Shown here in pieces: positions 37,029 to 45,872 of a stretch of DNA of 64,000 nt. The notes beneath the pieces are model-generated. The model was not told the DNA's origin. It ran no database searches and was given only the letters and a program-made list of their open reading frames with translations. Location: assembly GCA_017405645.1 (NCBI GenBank), contig JAFQZZ010000005.1:1-64000 (forward strand), given 5' to 3'. Positions within the stretch are counted from its first letter, which is position 1. Each line of letters begins with the position of its first letter. This DNA comes from Bacillota bacterium. GTDB taxonomy: Bacteria > Bacillota > Clostridia > Peptostreptococcales > Anaerovoracaceae. The position numbers were made by a program, and so were the translations under genes.

Positions 37029-38333
37029 TTATTTCATCTTATCCTTATCCGTTAATCCGTCCTGGGCCATCATGGTGTTCATGACGGAAATGTCCGACAT
37101 GACGTCCATGGAGGAATCCTGGAACAGGGAATCCAGCAGGTTTTCGAAGGCTTCGTTGACCGTATCCATGGCTTTTTCGATCTCCTGCTTGGTGTTGCGT
37201 ATATTGTCACCGGTAATGGGCTGCTGGTCCACGTCGATGTAGGCCTTCAGCAGCTTTTCCGTGGTGGGCAGATAGTAGTTCATGAATTTCCGGAGGTCTC
37301 TGGCGGCCGCCGGATCCTTCTTCACCTGGTCGAAGATCTTGTTGACGATGTCCTCCTGCTTGGACAGCTTGCCGGTCATTTCCTCTCCCGGGATCTTGTC
37401 GTTGCTTTCCCGGAGCATCTTCAGGTATCGTTCGCCTTCGCTTAAGATCTCCCGGACCTCCGGCGAATAGGAGGCGTAGCGGGCGTCTTCCTTTTCTTTC
37501 TGCATCTCCGCTTCCGCTTCGGCCTGGAGCCGTCCCTTCTGGCTCATCAGGTACTGCTCGTAGACCTTCGGCGTCAGCATCAAAGTGGTCTCCTCGTCAT
37601 CCAGCTTTGCGTGGGCCAGGAACCCGCTCTTGATCAGGTTCTTGACGTCTTCCTTCACCAGGTCGATGTTCTTCCGGGTGAGCTTCGCCAGGCTGGCCAG
37701 GGTGATGTAGGTGGCATCCCCGGCCACTTTGCCGTATTCCAGGTACTTTTTCGTCAGTTTCCGCCGCTTGTTCCCGTTCAGGATCAGGAAGATGCCCGCA
37801 ATCAGGAACAGCAGGGACGGCACGGAGCTGATGATGCCCTCCAGTACGGAGTGATCCAGCAGTCCGACTCCCAGCCCGAACATGGCGCCGAAAGCCGAGA
37901 AGGCCACCAGGGCCGCTCCGATGATGACCCGGGGAAGGCCGTTGTACCGGCCGACGTCCTGCTGGAAATAGGGGGTCCGGTAGGGGTAGGCGCCGCCGAA
38001 CTGCCGGCCCATGGCCGGAGCCTGCTGAGCCTGCTGCTGGGCCTGCTGCTGACGGTACTGCTCGTAACGGGCCTGCTGCTGGGCCTGGGCCTGCCGGCGG
38101 GCTTCCTCCGCCCTCCGGGCCTGCTGGGCCCGCATGGCGGCCTGACGCTGGCGCATCTCCTGTTCGCGCCGCCGTTCCGCTTCGGTGTACTCCTCCCAGC
38201 TGCCCTGGTAGGCGCTGGGCCGGATCATCCGCTGGAGCGTCTCATTCAGGTCGCTGAAATCGCCCCGGTTCACGGCATCCGTCACCGCATCCATCATATC
38301 CATACTGACGTTTATCATTTTATCGATATCCAT
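37029..38333 (-). CDS. xpaC: XpaC-family membrane protein
   Basis: 434 residues. A long Gln/Arg/Ala-rich coiled segment (about 45-115) leads to two transmembrane helices (about 140-190). The C-terminal helical XpaC domain (5-bromo-4-chloroindolyl phosphate hydrolysis family) begins near RKLTKKYLEYGKVAGDATYITL. The family name reflects an early phenotype and not a known reaction. It is paired with TelA here as elsewhere, so a joint membrane-stress role is likely. A clear promoter lies 30-58 bp upstream. Confidence 0.88.
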   Translation of the reverse strand: MDIDKMINVSMDMMDAVTDAVNRGDFSDLNETLQRMIRPSAYQGSWEEYTEAERRREQEMRQRQAAMRAQQARRAEEARRQAQAQQQARYEQYRQQQAQQQAQQAPAMGRQFGGAYPYRTPYFQQDVGRYNGLPRVIIGAALVAFSAFGAMFGLGVGLLDHSVLEGIISSVPSLLFLIAGIFLILNGNKRRKLTKKYLEYGKVAGDATYITLASLAKLTRKNIDLVKEDVKNLIKSGFLAHAKLDDEETTLMLTPKVYEQYLMSQKGRLQAEAEAEMQKEKEDARYASYSPEVREILSEGERYLKMLRESNDKIPGEEMTGKLSKQEDIVNKIFDQVKKDPAAARDLRKFMNYYLPTTEKLLKAYIDVDQQPITGDNIRNTKQEIEKAMDTVNEAFENLLDSLFQDSSMDVMSDISVMNTMMAQDGLTDKDKMK

Positions 38334-38362
38334 CGCTATATCCCCTCTGTGTGTTTTTCTAC

Positions 38363-38391
38363 ATTATACATTCCCCCTGCGGGATTTGCAA
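38363..38391 (-). promoter_or_regulatory. xpaC-telA promoter
   Basis: TTGCAA (38386-38391) and TATAAT (38363-38368), 17-bp spacer, on the minus strand. Confidence 0.7.
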
Positions 38392-38450
38392 ATGATTCAC
38401 AAAAAATCCCCGTCAGAAGAATTTTATGTGAATTATTTTTCCGAAACCGG

Positions 38451-38479
38451 TTTCAAAATATAGATATTTCTGATACAAT
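38451..38479 (+). promoter_or_regulatory. Cysteine desulfidase promoter
   Basis: TTTCAA (38451-38456) and TACAAT (38474-38479) with TG extension, 17-bp spacer. Nothing else is recognised in the rest of the 38334-38554 divergent gap apart from the opposing xpaC promoter. Confidence 0.5.
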
Positions 38480-38554
38480 ACTTACTATAACTAGTAGTCT
38501 GAAAGTATTATTTCGCATTTATAAAGATACAGAAAAGAATGGGAGGGATAACGC

Positions 38555-39841
38555 ATGCATGAACTGTCCCGAATGATCCGGGGGGATATGACCCCGGCGC
38601 TGGGCGTCACGGAACCGGGCGCCATCGCTTTCGTTACTTCAAAAGCCAGGAGCTACACCAAGGGAGACGTGGAATCCGTTGAACTGTCTCTCAGCTCTTC
38701 TATCTATAAAGGGGCCTTTACCTGCGGGATCCCCGGCGTGCCGGAAGTCGGCAATGCCTTCGCCGCCGCCCTGGGGGTCTGCGGCGCAGATCCGGAAAAG
38801 GGGCTCCAGTCCCTGGACGGCGTCGGCGACGCGGAGCGGGAAGCCGCCCACAAAATGATCGATGAGGGCCGGATCAAGGTCCTGATGCATGAGATCACGC
38901 CGGACATCTACCTCAGGGCCCTGGTGAAAACGGCGGAAGACGCCTGCGAAGTCACCATCAAAGACCGGCACACCAATATCGTGAAGATCGTCCTCAACGG
39001 CGAGACTATTTTTGAAGCGGAAGAACAGGCGGCGGAGAAAGAGGAAGCTGCCGGCGTGCCGCTGGAAAACATCACAAAATACACCCTGGCGGACCTGGTG
39101 GATTACGTGAAGACCGTGGACCTTTCCGAAATCGCCTTTATCCGGGATGCCTATACCACCAACCTGGCCCTGCTGGAGGAAGGGATGAACTCCCCCCGGA
39201 CAGATCTGGGCCACCGGCTGTTTGAAAACAACGGCGGCAAAATCATTTCCGACGACGTGGTGGCTACGGCGCAGTTCGTGACCAACATCACCCTGGAAGC
39301 CAGGGTCATCGGGCTGTCCCGTCCGGCCATGAGCATCACCGGCAGCGGCGCCCACGGGATCCTCTGCACCATGCCGCTGTACGCCTATTACAAGGTGAAC
39401 GATCTGCCGGAAGAGACGCTTATTCGGGCAACGGCCCTTTCCTATCTGATCACTATCTACATCAAGGTCTATTCCGGGATCCTGTCCGCTTTCTGCGGCT
39501 GCGCCATCGCCGCCGGCACCGGCGCCGCAGTGGCGATCTGCTACATGAAGGGCGGCACCCTGGATCAGATGAGCCATGTCATCAATAACATGGCCTCCTC
39601 CATCACCGGCATGATCTGCGACGGCGGTAACAAGGGCTGCACCATGAAAGGCATCGTGGCGGTGGACATCGCCTACCGTTCGGTGGACTTCGCCATGGCC
39701 GGCGCCTACGTGGAATCCGTCCACGCCATCAACGGGCGGACGCCGGAGGAAACCATGCGGAACATGGGCGCCATCGCTTATCCGGGCATGAAGGAAACGG
39801 AGAAAACGATCCTGGAGATCTTTGAGGAAAAGAGCCGTTAA
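38555..39841 (+). CDS. L-cysteine desulfidase / UPF0597 family
   Basis: 428 residues, homologous to the archaeal 4Fe-4S L-cysteine desulfidase and to E. coli CyuA (YhaM). It belongs to the serine-dehydratase-alpha-like fold. Cysteines suited to cluster binding are seen in SAFCGCAIAAG and MICDGGNKGCTMKG. It would release sulfide, pyruvate and ammonia from cysteine, which fits an anaerobe and could supply sulfide to MetY (inference). GGGAGGG precedes the ATG. The flavodoxin-like gene follows after 31 bp. Confidence 0.9.
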   Translation: MHELSRMIRGDMTPALGVTEPGAIAFVTSKARSYTKGDVESVELSLSSSIYKGAFTCGIPGVPEVGNAFAAALGVCGADPEKGLQSLDGVGDAEREAAHKMIDEGRIKVLMHEITPDIYLRALVKTAEDACEVTIKDRHTNIVKIVLNGETIFEAEEQAAEKEEAAGVPLENITKYTLADLVDYVKTVDLSEIAFIRDAYTTNLALLEEGMNSPRTDLGHRLFENNGGKIISDDVVATAQFVTNITLEARVIGLSRPAMSITGSGAHGILCTMPLYAYYKVNDLPEETLIRATALSYLITIYIKVYSGILSAFCGCAIAAGTGAAVAICYMKGGTLDQMSHVINNMASSITGMICDGGNKGCTMKGIVAVDIAYRSVDFAMAGAYVESVHAINGRTPEETMRNMGAIAYPGMKETEKTILEIFEEKSR

Positions 39842-39872
39842 GGCTTCGACTAAAAGTGAGGTGAAAACCGAG

Positions 39873-40826
39873 ATGGAAGAATACAGAGTCCTTGTTTTAT
39901 ACAGAAGCAAACACGGCACCACCAAACGATACGCCGAATGGATCGCCGATGCATTGGATGCGGACATCATATCGGCTGAAAACCGGACCTACCGGTCCTG
40001 GTCGGAACAGCTGAATAATTACGACATGCTGATCTACGGCGGGAACATCAACGGCCAGGGCATCAACGGCCTGGAGAATTTCCGCGCCGCCATGCGCAAG
40101 GGTCATATCGACCGGCCGGTGACCTATTTCTGCGTGGGCTCCTACCCGGCCTACGAATCCACGATCCAGACCCACCTGGAAATGAACTTCGTGGGCGAAG
40201 ACGACCTGAGCAAGATCAATCTCTTCTATTTCCGGGGACGGCTGGACTTCCTGGGAATGACCTTCCTGGAAAAACGGCTGATGGGCGGTCTGTTCAAGGC
40301 CATCGAAAAGAAATACCCGGAAGACCGGACCGAAGCGGAATCCGAACTGCTGGAGGCCTATTACGACGACGTGGACTGGTCCAAAAAAGAATACATCGAT
40401 CCGCTGGTGGACCATGTGAAGTCCTTCATGACGCAGGAACAGCTGGCTTACCTGGAACCCCGGGCCGCCGCGAATATTGCCGAAAGAGAAGAGCTGGAAG
40501 CGGAGGAAGCCGAAGCCTGGGATGCGGAAATGAAGCGCCGAGAAGCGCTGTATCATGAAAACAAGCGCAAGGATGAAGAACGCATGCTCCGGCGCATGAG
40601 CAGGAAACAGCGGCAGAGGTACCTGGAGAGAAAGGCCTTCGAAGCCGCTCTGACAGAAAACGAAGAAGATCTCCGGATCCTGGAGGGCGGAGACCTTCCG
40701 GAGGAGGCGCCGGAAGAAATGCTGTCCGAAACCGATGCGCCGGCGGAAGCCGGGCCGGAAGAATTCAGCGGAGAATTCCCCGCGGAAGAAGAAGATGAAT
40801 ATGCCGAATTCCGGGAATTCGAGTAG
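39873..40826 (+). CDS. Flavodoxin-like protein with long charged C-terminal tail
   Basis: About 317 residues. The N-terminal domain (about 1-165) is flavodoxin-like, with the FMN phosphate loop YRSKHGTTKRYAEW and a second loop at YGGNINGQGINGLENF, as in HemG/flavodoxin-domain proteins. The C-terminal half is highly charged, first a long basic/acidic coiled coil (KRREALYHENKRKDEERMLRRMSRKQRQR) and then an acidic tail. ATG 39873 is chosen after GTGAGGTG; the earlier in-frame start lies in the desulfidase gene. It probably acts as a redox protein that docks through its tail, which is inference. Confidence 0.8.
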   Translation: MEEYRVLVLYRSKHGTTKRYAEWIADALDADIISAENRTYRSWSEQLNNYDMLIYGGNINGQGINGLENFRAAMRKGHIDRPVTYFCVGSYPAYESTIQTHLEMNFVGEDDLSKINLFYFRGRLDFLGMTFLEKRLMGGLFKAIEKKYPEDRTEAESELLEAYYDDVDWSKKEYIDPLVDHVKSFMTQEQLAYLEPRAAANIAEREELEAEEAEAWDAEMKRREALYHENKRKDEERMLRRMSRKQRQRYLERKAFEAALTENEEDLRILEGGDLPEEAPEEMLSETDAPAEAGPEEFSGEFPAEEEDEYAEFREFE

Positions 40827-40905
40827 CTGCCGGAAAGCCAAAACCGTTGGAATCACTGGACTTTCCGAAGAAATATTACAAATTGTTACAAAGCAGATTT
40901 TCCTA

Positions 40906-40933
40906 TTGATTTTCCGCGTGATAGGTATATAAT
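40906..40933 (+). promoter_or_regulatory. Promoter of the NrdD-like small gene
   Basis: TTGATT (40906-40911) and TATAAT (40928-40933), 16-bp spacer, 54 bp before the start codon. Confidence 0.7.
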
Positions 40934-40986
40934 GTGCTTATGGAAAAAATATAACACAATATATCGTATAGGAGTGAGATTAAAGA

Positions 40987-41289
40987 ATGTTACCGGAAAT
41001 CAATTTTGTCGGCGATGCCCTTTCTGAAGAAGAAGTCCAGGCTTATGTGGATTACCTGGAAGAAAAGCACGGCAGAAAACTGCAGGAACTGACCATCGAA
41101 TCCGATGGAGAATACGTCAATCTGAACTACCAGTTCACGGAAGTTCCCTTTGAACGGATCCGCCGGATCACCGGATACCTGGTAGGCACCATGGAACGGT
41201 GGAATGACGCGAAGACGGCGGAAGAAGCAGACAGAGTGAAGCATTCCGTATCCCCCAGGGATATCGAAGAATTCTGCTGCGGATGCTAA
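40987..41289 (+). CDS. Stand-alone NrdD C-terminal-like protein
   Basis: 100 residues. The stretch RIRRITGYLVGTMERWNDAKTAE followed by DRVKHS resembles the C-terminal part of class III anaerobic ribonucleotide reductases, where a GYL...WN.AK..E..DR pattern precedes the zinc/glycyl-radical tail. The glycyl-radical site is absent. The protein ends in FCCGC, which could bind metal or act as a thiol pair. It has its own promoter and terminator, so it is a real gene and not a remnant. Similar short proteins are often labelled anaerobic RNR in Clostridia, but a reductase function is not supported by the sequence. Confidence 0.75.
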   Translation: MLPEINFVGDALSEEEVQAYVDYLEEKHGRKLQELTIESDGEYVNLNYQFTEVPFERIRRITGYLVGTMERWNDAKTAEEADRVKHSVSPRDIEEFCCGC

Positions 41290-41325
41290 AACGAAACACA
41301 TAGAGGTCGTTCCTCTACACAGAAC

Positions 41326-41368
41326 AAGGGCCGGTGCGCTGAAGCAGCACACCGGTCCTTGCTTTTTT
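41326..41368. terminator. Bidirectional intrinsic terminator
   Basis: A long stem AAGGGCCGGTG / CACCGGTCCTT followed by GCTTTTTT. It lies between the NrdD-like gene and the convergent uracil permease gene. Confidence 0.8.
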
Positions 41369-41386
41369 GTGTTTAGATTTGGAGTT

Positions 41387-42664
41387 CTATTCGTCCTTAT
41401 CGTTGGCCAGTCCGGCTTTATCGATGAAGTAGAAGACCAGGCCCAGGGCCATGCCCACGATGGTCGCCAGGCACATCCCGGTCAGCTGAACCTGACCGAT
41501 CTGGATGAAGGCGCCGGAAAGACCGGTGACGAACACGACCGAAGTCAGCGCCAGGTTCCGGGACTTGGAGTAATCCACCTTCTTGTCTACCAGGAGTCTC
41601 AGCCCGGAAGCTGCGATCATACCGTAGAGCAGGAAGCTTACGCCGCCCATGACCGGAGCCGGGATCGTCTGGATCAGGGCCGATGCCTTGCCAATGAAGG
41701 CCAGCAGGATGGAGAAGACCGCCGCGCCGCCGATGACCCATACGCTGTAGACCTTGGTGATGGCCATGACGCCGATGTTTTCCCCGTAAGTGGTGGTCGG
41801 TACGGAACCGCACAGACCGGACAATGTAGTGGAAATACCGTCAGAGATCAGGGACCGGTGCAGGCCCGGATCCTTCAGCAGGTCTCTGCCCACGATCTCA
41901 CTGGTAACGACCTGGTGCCCGATATGTTCGGAAATGACCACCAGGGACGCCGGTATGATGATCAGGATCGCCGAGAGGTTGAATTTCGGGAACATGAAGT
42001 TCGGCATCGCGAAGAGGGATGTATCCCCCACTGCCGAGAAGTCCACCAGGCCCATGGCCAGGGACAGCACGTACCCGACGATAATGGCGATCAGGATGGC
42101 GATGGCTGCCGCGAATCCCCGGAAGATTACCTGTCCGAAAACGGCCACGCCCAGGGTCACCAGGAAGACGATGACGAATTTCGGATTGATGGACGTATAG
42201 GTGTCGGAAAGGATCAGCCCGCCGTTGGAAGCCGCGGACCCTGCCAGCTCCAGGCCGATCAGCGCCACAACGGGGCCCATGGCCGCCGGAGGCAGCAGGA
42301 TGTCGATCCAGTCGGTGCCCACGAACTTGATCAGGATCGCCACCGCGGTGAAGATCAGGCCCGTGACCACGAAGCCGCCCAGGGCGTATTGATAGCCCAT
42401 GCTGGGGTTGGCCAGTATCAGGAACGTCGGCGCCAGGAAAGCGAAACTGGAACCCAGGTAGGCCGGCGCCCTTCCCTTATTAATGACCAGGAAGATCAGC
42501 GTGCCGATACCGTTCATCAGAAGAACGATGGCCGGGTTGATGCCGAACAGCCAGGGCACCAGCACCGACGCGCTGAACATTGCGAATGTATGCTGGATAC
42601 TGAGGGGTATCCATTGCCCGATGGGCACCTTTTCATCTACTTGAATGATTCTGCTTCTGTCCAT
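41387..42664 (-). CDS. uraA: Uracil permease (NCS2 / UraA)
   Basis: A 425-residue nucleobase:cation symporter with 12 or more hydrophobic segments. Family signatures include SIQHTFAMFSASVLVP and the TM8 glutamate region (VVISEHIGHQ). The conserved STTLSGLCGSVPTTTYGENIGVMAITKVYS is split across TM9-10. It lies 12 bp downstream of upp, giving a uracil uptake and salvage operon. Confidence 0.95.
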   Translation of the reverse strand: MDRSRIIQVDEKVPIGQWIPLSIQHTFAMFSASVLVPWLFGINPAIVLLMNGIGTLIFLVINKGRAPAYLGSSFAFLAPTFLILANPSMGYQYALGGFVVTGLIFTAVAILIKFVGTDWIDILLPPAAMGPVVALIGLELAGSAASNGGLILSDTYTSINPKFVIVFLVTLGVAVFGQVIFRGFAAAIAILIAIIVGYVLSLAMGLVDFSAVGDTSLFAMPNFMFPKFNLSAILIIIPASLVVISEHIGHQVVTSEIVGRDLLKDPGLHRSLISDGISTTLSGLCGSVPTTTYGENIGVMAITKVYSVWVIGGAAVFSILLAFIGKASALIQTIPAPVMGGVSFLLYGMIAASGLRLLVDKKVDYSKSRNLALTSVVFVTGLSGAFIQIGQVQLTGMCLATIVGMALGLVFYFIDKAGLANDKDE

Positions 42665-42676
42665 ATTCTCCTCCTC

Positions 42677-43330
<654 letters not shown>

Positions 43331-43410
43331 TTAAATCTTTGTTAACCTGAAGATATTCTACCACATCTTGGGCCGGGTTGCCACGGAAAAAGTTAAGAAA
43401 TAAAACTTTC

Positions 43411-43983
43411 TCATCCCTGAAATGCTCTCACGTCCTCCGCCGTCAGGTACTTCTTCATGGGCTTCATCAGCACCGCAAAAACCACCAGGCAGAGCACCGT
43501 GTCCGGGACCATGTAGGCCCCGTTGTAAAGCAGGGAATAGAACCAGGGAGAACTCATTTTCATCCCGAAGAATTCATCCGGCATGTACATGGCCCAGACC
43601 GTGGCCCCCACCACGTAGTGGACCAGGAAGCGGCCGGCGGCGCCCACAAGCGTCCCCAGGAAGATGCTGCTCCTCTTGAAGCGGAACATCCCCGCCAGCC
43701 CCAGCATCGTAAAGGCCAGCAGGTAGTCTCCGAAGATGGACTGGATGGAAAGGGCAAAGCCCCCGTCCATCAGGAACTGCAGGCAGCCTAAAACGAATCC
43801 GCCCATCAGCCCCGCCTTCAGCCCCCACCGGCAGGCAAAGAAGATGATCGGGGCCATGACCAGGCAGACCGAGCCGCCCCAGGGCATTTCCCAGAGCTTG
43901 ATCATGCTGAGGATCTGGGCCAGGGCGATCATCATCGCGCCTTCCGCCAGACAGCGGACATTGGTTTTCGTGTTGGTATTCAT
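43411..43983 (-). CDS. thiT: Thiamine ECF transporter S-component ThiT
   Basis: A 190-residue integral membrane protein with six hydrophobic helices that binds thiamine for an energy-coupling-factor transporter. Conserved aromatic thiamine-site features include the MPWGGSV loop and the AGRFLVHYVVGATVWAMYMP region. The EcfAA'T module is not in the window, which is usual for group II S-components. A TPP riboswitch with terminator precedes it. Confidence 0.95.
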   Translation of the reverse strand: MNTNTKTNVRCLAEGAMMIALAQILSMIKLWEMPWGGSVCLVMAPIIFFACRWGLKAGLMGGFVLGCLQFLMDGGFALSIQSIFGDYLLAFTMLGLAGMFRFKRSSIFLGTLVGAAGRFLVHYVVGATVWAMYMPDEFFGMKMSSPWFYSLLYNGAYMVPDTVLCLVVFAVLMKPMKKYLTAEDVRAFQG

Positions 43984-44016
43984 GTGATTGTCCCTCCTTT
44001 TCTTCCGGAGTTTGCG

Positions 44017-44050
44017 AAAAAAAGACCGCCTGACTGCATGGTCAGACGGT
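44017..44050 (-). terminator. Expression-platform terminator of the TPP riboswitch
   Basis: A 10-bp stem ACCGTCTGAC / GTCAGGCGGT (44025-44050) followed on the minus strand by a run of T. It lies between the aptamer and thiT. Confidence 0.85.
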
Positions 44051-44071
44051 TTGTTGTCCTTTCGGATTCGT

Positions 44072-44168
44072 GAGTTCCCTTCGCCGGCATTATCCGGATC
44101 AGGTGTGTGGCCGAAGCCACAGGGTCGAACGCAAACTTCCTCTCAGCCGCTTTTCGCAGCTCCCCATA
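44072..44168 (-). promoter_or_regulatory. TPP (THI-element) riboswitch
   Basis: On the minus strand the classic thiamine-pyrophosphate aptamer boxes occur in order: GCGGCTGAGAGG near the 5' end, then GACCCT, ACCTGATCCGGATAATGCCG and GCGAAGGGAA. The variable P3 arm is formed by GTGGC / GCCAC. When TPP binds, the downstream terminator should form and switch thiT off. Confidence 0.97.
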
Positions 44169-44210
44169 CACTGGTAGTAATTATAGCATGCCCCGCCGGG
44201 GATGTCCATA

Positions 44211-44243
44211 AAAAAATCCGGCGGGACGGTTGTCCTGCCGGAT
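44211..44243 (-). terminator. Terminator of the rplM-rpsI-rpmE operon
   Basis: A 12-bp stem ATCCGGCAGGAC / GTCCCGCCGGAT with a GGTT-type loop, followed on the minus strand by six T. Confidence 0.85.
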
Positions 44244-44254
44244 CTGTTTTTGGA

Positions 44255-44455
44255 TTATTCCATGTTGTACTTGTTCTTGAATTTTTCGATTCTGCCGCCG
44301 CGGGTCACGAACTTCTGTGTACCGGTGTAGAACGGGTGGCAGGCGGAACATACATCGACACGGATCTCTTCTCTGGTGGATTTGGTCTCGAATGTATTGC
44401 CGCAGGTGCAGGTTACCTTGCACACTTTGTATTCCGGATGGATTCCAGCTTTCAT
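44255..44455 (-). CDS. rpmE: Ribosomal protein L31 (zinc-type)
   Basis: A 66-residue 50S protein. The cysteines (CTCG near the N-terminus and CSACHPF) mark it as the zinc-binding form, and [15 protein letters not shown] is standard. It begins 36 bp after rpsI with no terminator between, so it is probably read from the rplM promoter. Confidence 0.97.
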   Translation of the reverse strand: MKAGIHPEYKVCKVTCTCGNTFETKSTREEIRVDVCSACHPFYTGTQKFVTRGGRIEKFKNKYNME

Positions 44456-44491
44456 GTTTGATTCACCTCGTTTCAGCTAAAGCACAGCCAA

Positions 44492-44881
44492 CTATCTCTT
44501 GGAGAACTGGCTTGCCTTTCTCGCTTTCTTTAAGCCGTACTTCTTTCTTTCCTTCATTCTCGGGTCTCTGGTCAGGAACCCTGCCTTTTTCAGCGTCGGT
44601 CTCAGTTCCGGATCCGCCTGGATCAGGGCTCTGGAGATCCCGTGCCGCAGCGCGCCGGCCTGGCCGGTGGTGCCGCCGCCGTGCACTCTGGCCACAACGT
44701 CGAACTTGCCTTCTGTGCCGGTGATCATCAGAGGTCTTTTTACTTCTCTTTTTACGATTTCTAAGCCAAAGTAGTCATCTAATTTCTTGCCGTTGATCAG
44801 GATATCGCCTTTGCCGGGAAGTAACCGAACTCTTGCAACTGCAGATTTTCTTCTGCCTGTTCCGTAATTCTGTAATGCCAT
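44492..44881 (-). CDS. rpsI: Ribosomal protein S9
   Basis: A 129-residue 30S protein. [15 protein letters not shown] at the start, [19 protein letters not shown] in the middle, and the conserved C-terminal SKR tail that reaches the P-site tRNA are all present. It lies 16 bp after rplM, as in most bacteria. Confidence 0.98.
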   Translation of the reverse strand: MALQNYGTGRRKSAVARVRLLPGKGDILINGKKLDDYFGLEIVKREVKRPLMITGTEGKFDVVARVHGGGTTGQAGALRHGISRALIQADPELRPTLKKAGFLTRDPRMKERKKYGLKKARKASQFSKR

Positions 44882-44897
44882 TTACTGTTCCTCCCTC

Positions 44898-45326
44898 TTA
44901 GAAATTCCAAACTTCCGGTTTCTGTGCCTGGTGGTTATGTTCCGGACCGGCATAAACCTTTAATTTCTTGTACATCTGATTGCCCAGCTTGCCCTTCGGC
45001 AGCATACCCTTGACCGCATGCCGGATGGCTTCTTCAGGCTTCTTGGCCAGCAGTTTTTCCAGTGTGATCTCCTTGAGGCCGCCCGGATAACCGGTGTGGT
45101 GCTTGTACACCTTGTTCTTCATCTTGTTGCCTGTTACGGCGATCTTTTCAGCGTTTACGATAATAACATAATCGCCCGTATCAACGTGCGGTGTAAAAAT
45201 CGGTTTTTTCTTTCCTCTTAAAATGGAAGCTACTTCCGATGCCAGTCTGCCCAGATTCTTGCCGTCCGCATCGATCACGTACCATTTTCTTTCCACTTCA
45301 TGAGGCTTCGCGATAAATGATTTCAT
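44898..45326 (-). CDS. rplM: Ribosomal protein L13
   Basis: A 142-residue 50S protein with the family core [28 protein letters not shown], and [14 protein letters not shown]. It is the first gene of the L13-S9-L31 operon. A strong promoter and a leader of about 150 nt lie upstream. Confidence 0.98.
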   Translation of the reverse strand: MKSFIAKPHEVERKWYVIDADGKNLGRLASEVASILRGKKKPIFTPHVDTGDYVIIVNAEKIAVTGNKMKNKVYKHHTGYPGGLKEITLEKLLAKKPEEAIRHAVKGMLPKGKLGNQMYKKLKVYAGPEHNHQAQKPEVWNF

Positions 45327-45477
45327 CTTAAAGTTATCCTCTCAAATTGTTTCAGATTATTCTATTCTTTTCCGGATTTCGGCGCCGGCGTTTCACCCCA
45401 CCGGTGCTCGGGCATCGCGCCCGCCTGTTTTCTGAAGAAGCCGGGGCTATTGGCTTTCAACAGAACATAGCATTAAC
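45327..45477 (-). promoter_or_regulatory. rplM leader, possible L13 autoregulatory structure
   Basis: About 150 nt between the promoter and the rplM start with several GC-rich complementary stretches, for example near 45385-45425. Firmicutes L13 leaders are a known class. I cannot fold this sequence reliably by eye, so the assignment is tentative. Confidence 0.4.
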
Positions 45478-45506
45478 ATTATAATCACCTGAGGGGGACC
45501 TGTCAA
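45478..45506 (-). promoter_or_regulatory. rplM operon promoter
   Basis: Consensus TTGACA (45501-45506) and TATAAT (45478-45483) on the minus strand with a 17-bp spacer. Confidence 0.9.
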
Positions 45507-45555
45507 CCGGAAAATAATAAAGAAGAAGATTTTTCACATTTTTCAACACTTCCCA

Positions 45556-45584
45556 TTGATTTTTCGTCATAAGTCTGCTATACT
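45556..45584 (+). promoter_or_regulatory. Promoter of the 32-codon small protein gene
   Basis: TTGATT (45556-45561) and TATACT (45579-45584), 17-bp spacer, 49 bp before the small ORF. Confidence 0.7.
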
Positions 45585-45632
45585 TTTTCCATACAGATAT
45601 CTGCAGTGTCTGCAGGGAAAGGAAGGAATGCT

Positions 45633-45731
45633 ATGGCTGCTGTTGCTGTAAAACTGATCGGATCGGTTCTGGTCATCGGACTGATCGGACTTCTTCTCGA
45701 AGATAAATTCATTTTCCAGAAATACGAATAA
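45633..45731 (+). CDS. 32-residue single-helix membrane protein
   Basis: A short ORF: Met-Ala-Ala-Val, then a hydrophobic helix containing IGSVLVIGLIGLLL, then a charged tail (EDKFIFQKYE). AAGGAAGG lies at a suitable distance. It has its own promoter and a strong terminator, so the transcript of about 200 nt appears dedicated to it. The layout (short, one helix, polar tail) is shared by Fst/Ldr-type type I toxins and by many regulatory small membrane proteins. I see no antisense promoter pair that would settle it. I do not recognise a family. Confidence 0.65.
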   Translation: MAAVAVKLIGSVLVIGLIGLLLEDKFIFQKYE

Positions 45732-45751
45732 TCGATAGTATTGAAAGAACG

Positions 45752-45791
45752 CAGGGCGGTATGCTGGTCATACTGCCCTGTCTTTGTTTTT
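45752..45791 (+). terminator. Terminator of the small protein gene
   Basis: A 12-bp stem CAGGGCGGTATG / CATACTGCCCTG with a 5-nt loop and a T-rich tail (TCTTTGTTTTT). Confidence 0.85.
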
Positions 45792-45802
45792 GGAACCGGT
45801 TA

Positions 45803-45831
45803 TTTACAGATTCTCCGCCATTCGATATAAT
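45803..45831 (+). promoter_or_regulatory. Promoter of the AAA ATPase gene
   Basis: TTTACA (45803-45808) and TATAAT (45826-45831), 17-bp spacer. Confidence 0.7.
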
Positions 45832-45872
45832 AGAACTGTCAAAATACTACGAAGAAAGCAAGGTACATCGAG

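Noticed and set aside
38639-39970. 443-residue minus-strand frame opposite the cysteine desulfidase gene
   Set aside because: Shadow frame; the plus strand has family motifs and a ribosome-binding site.
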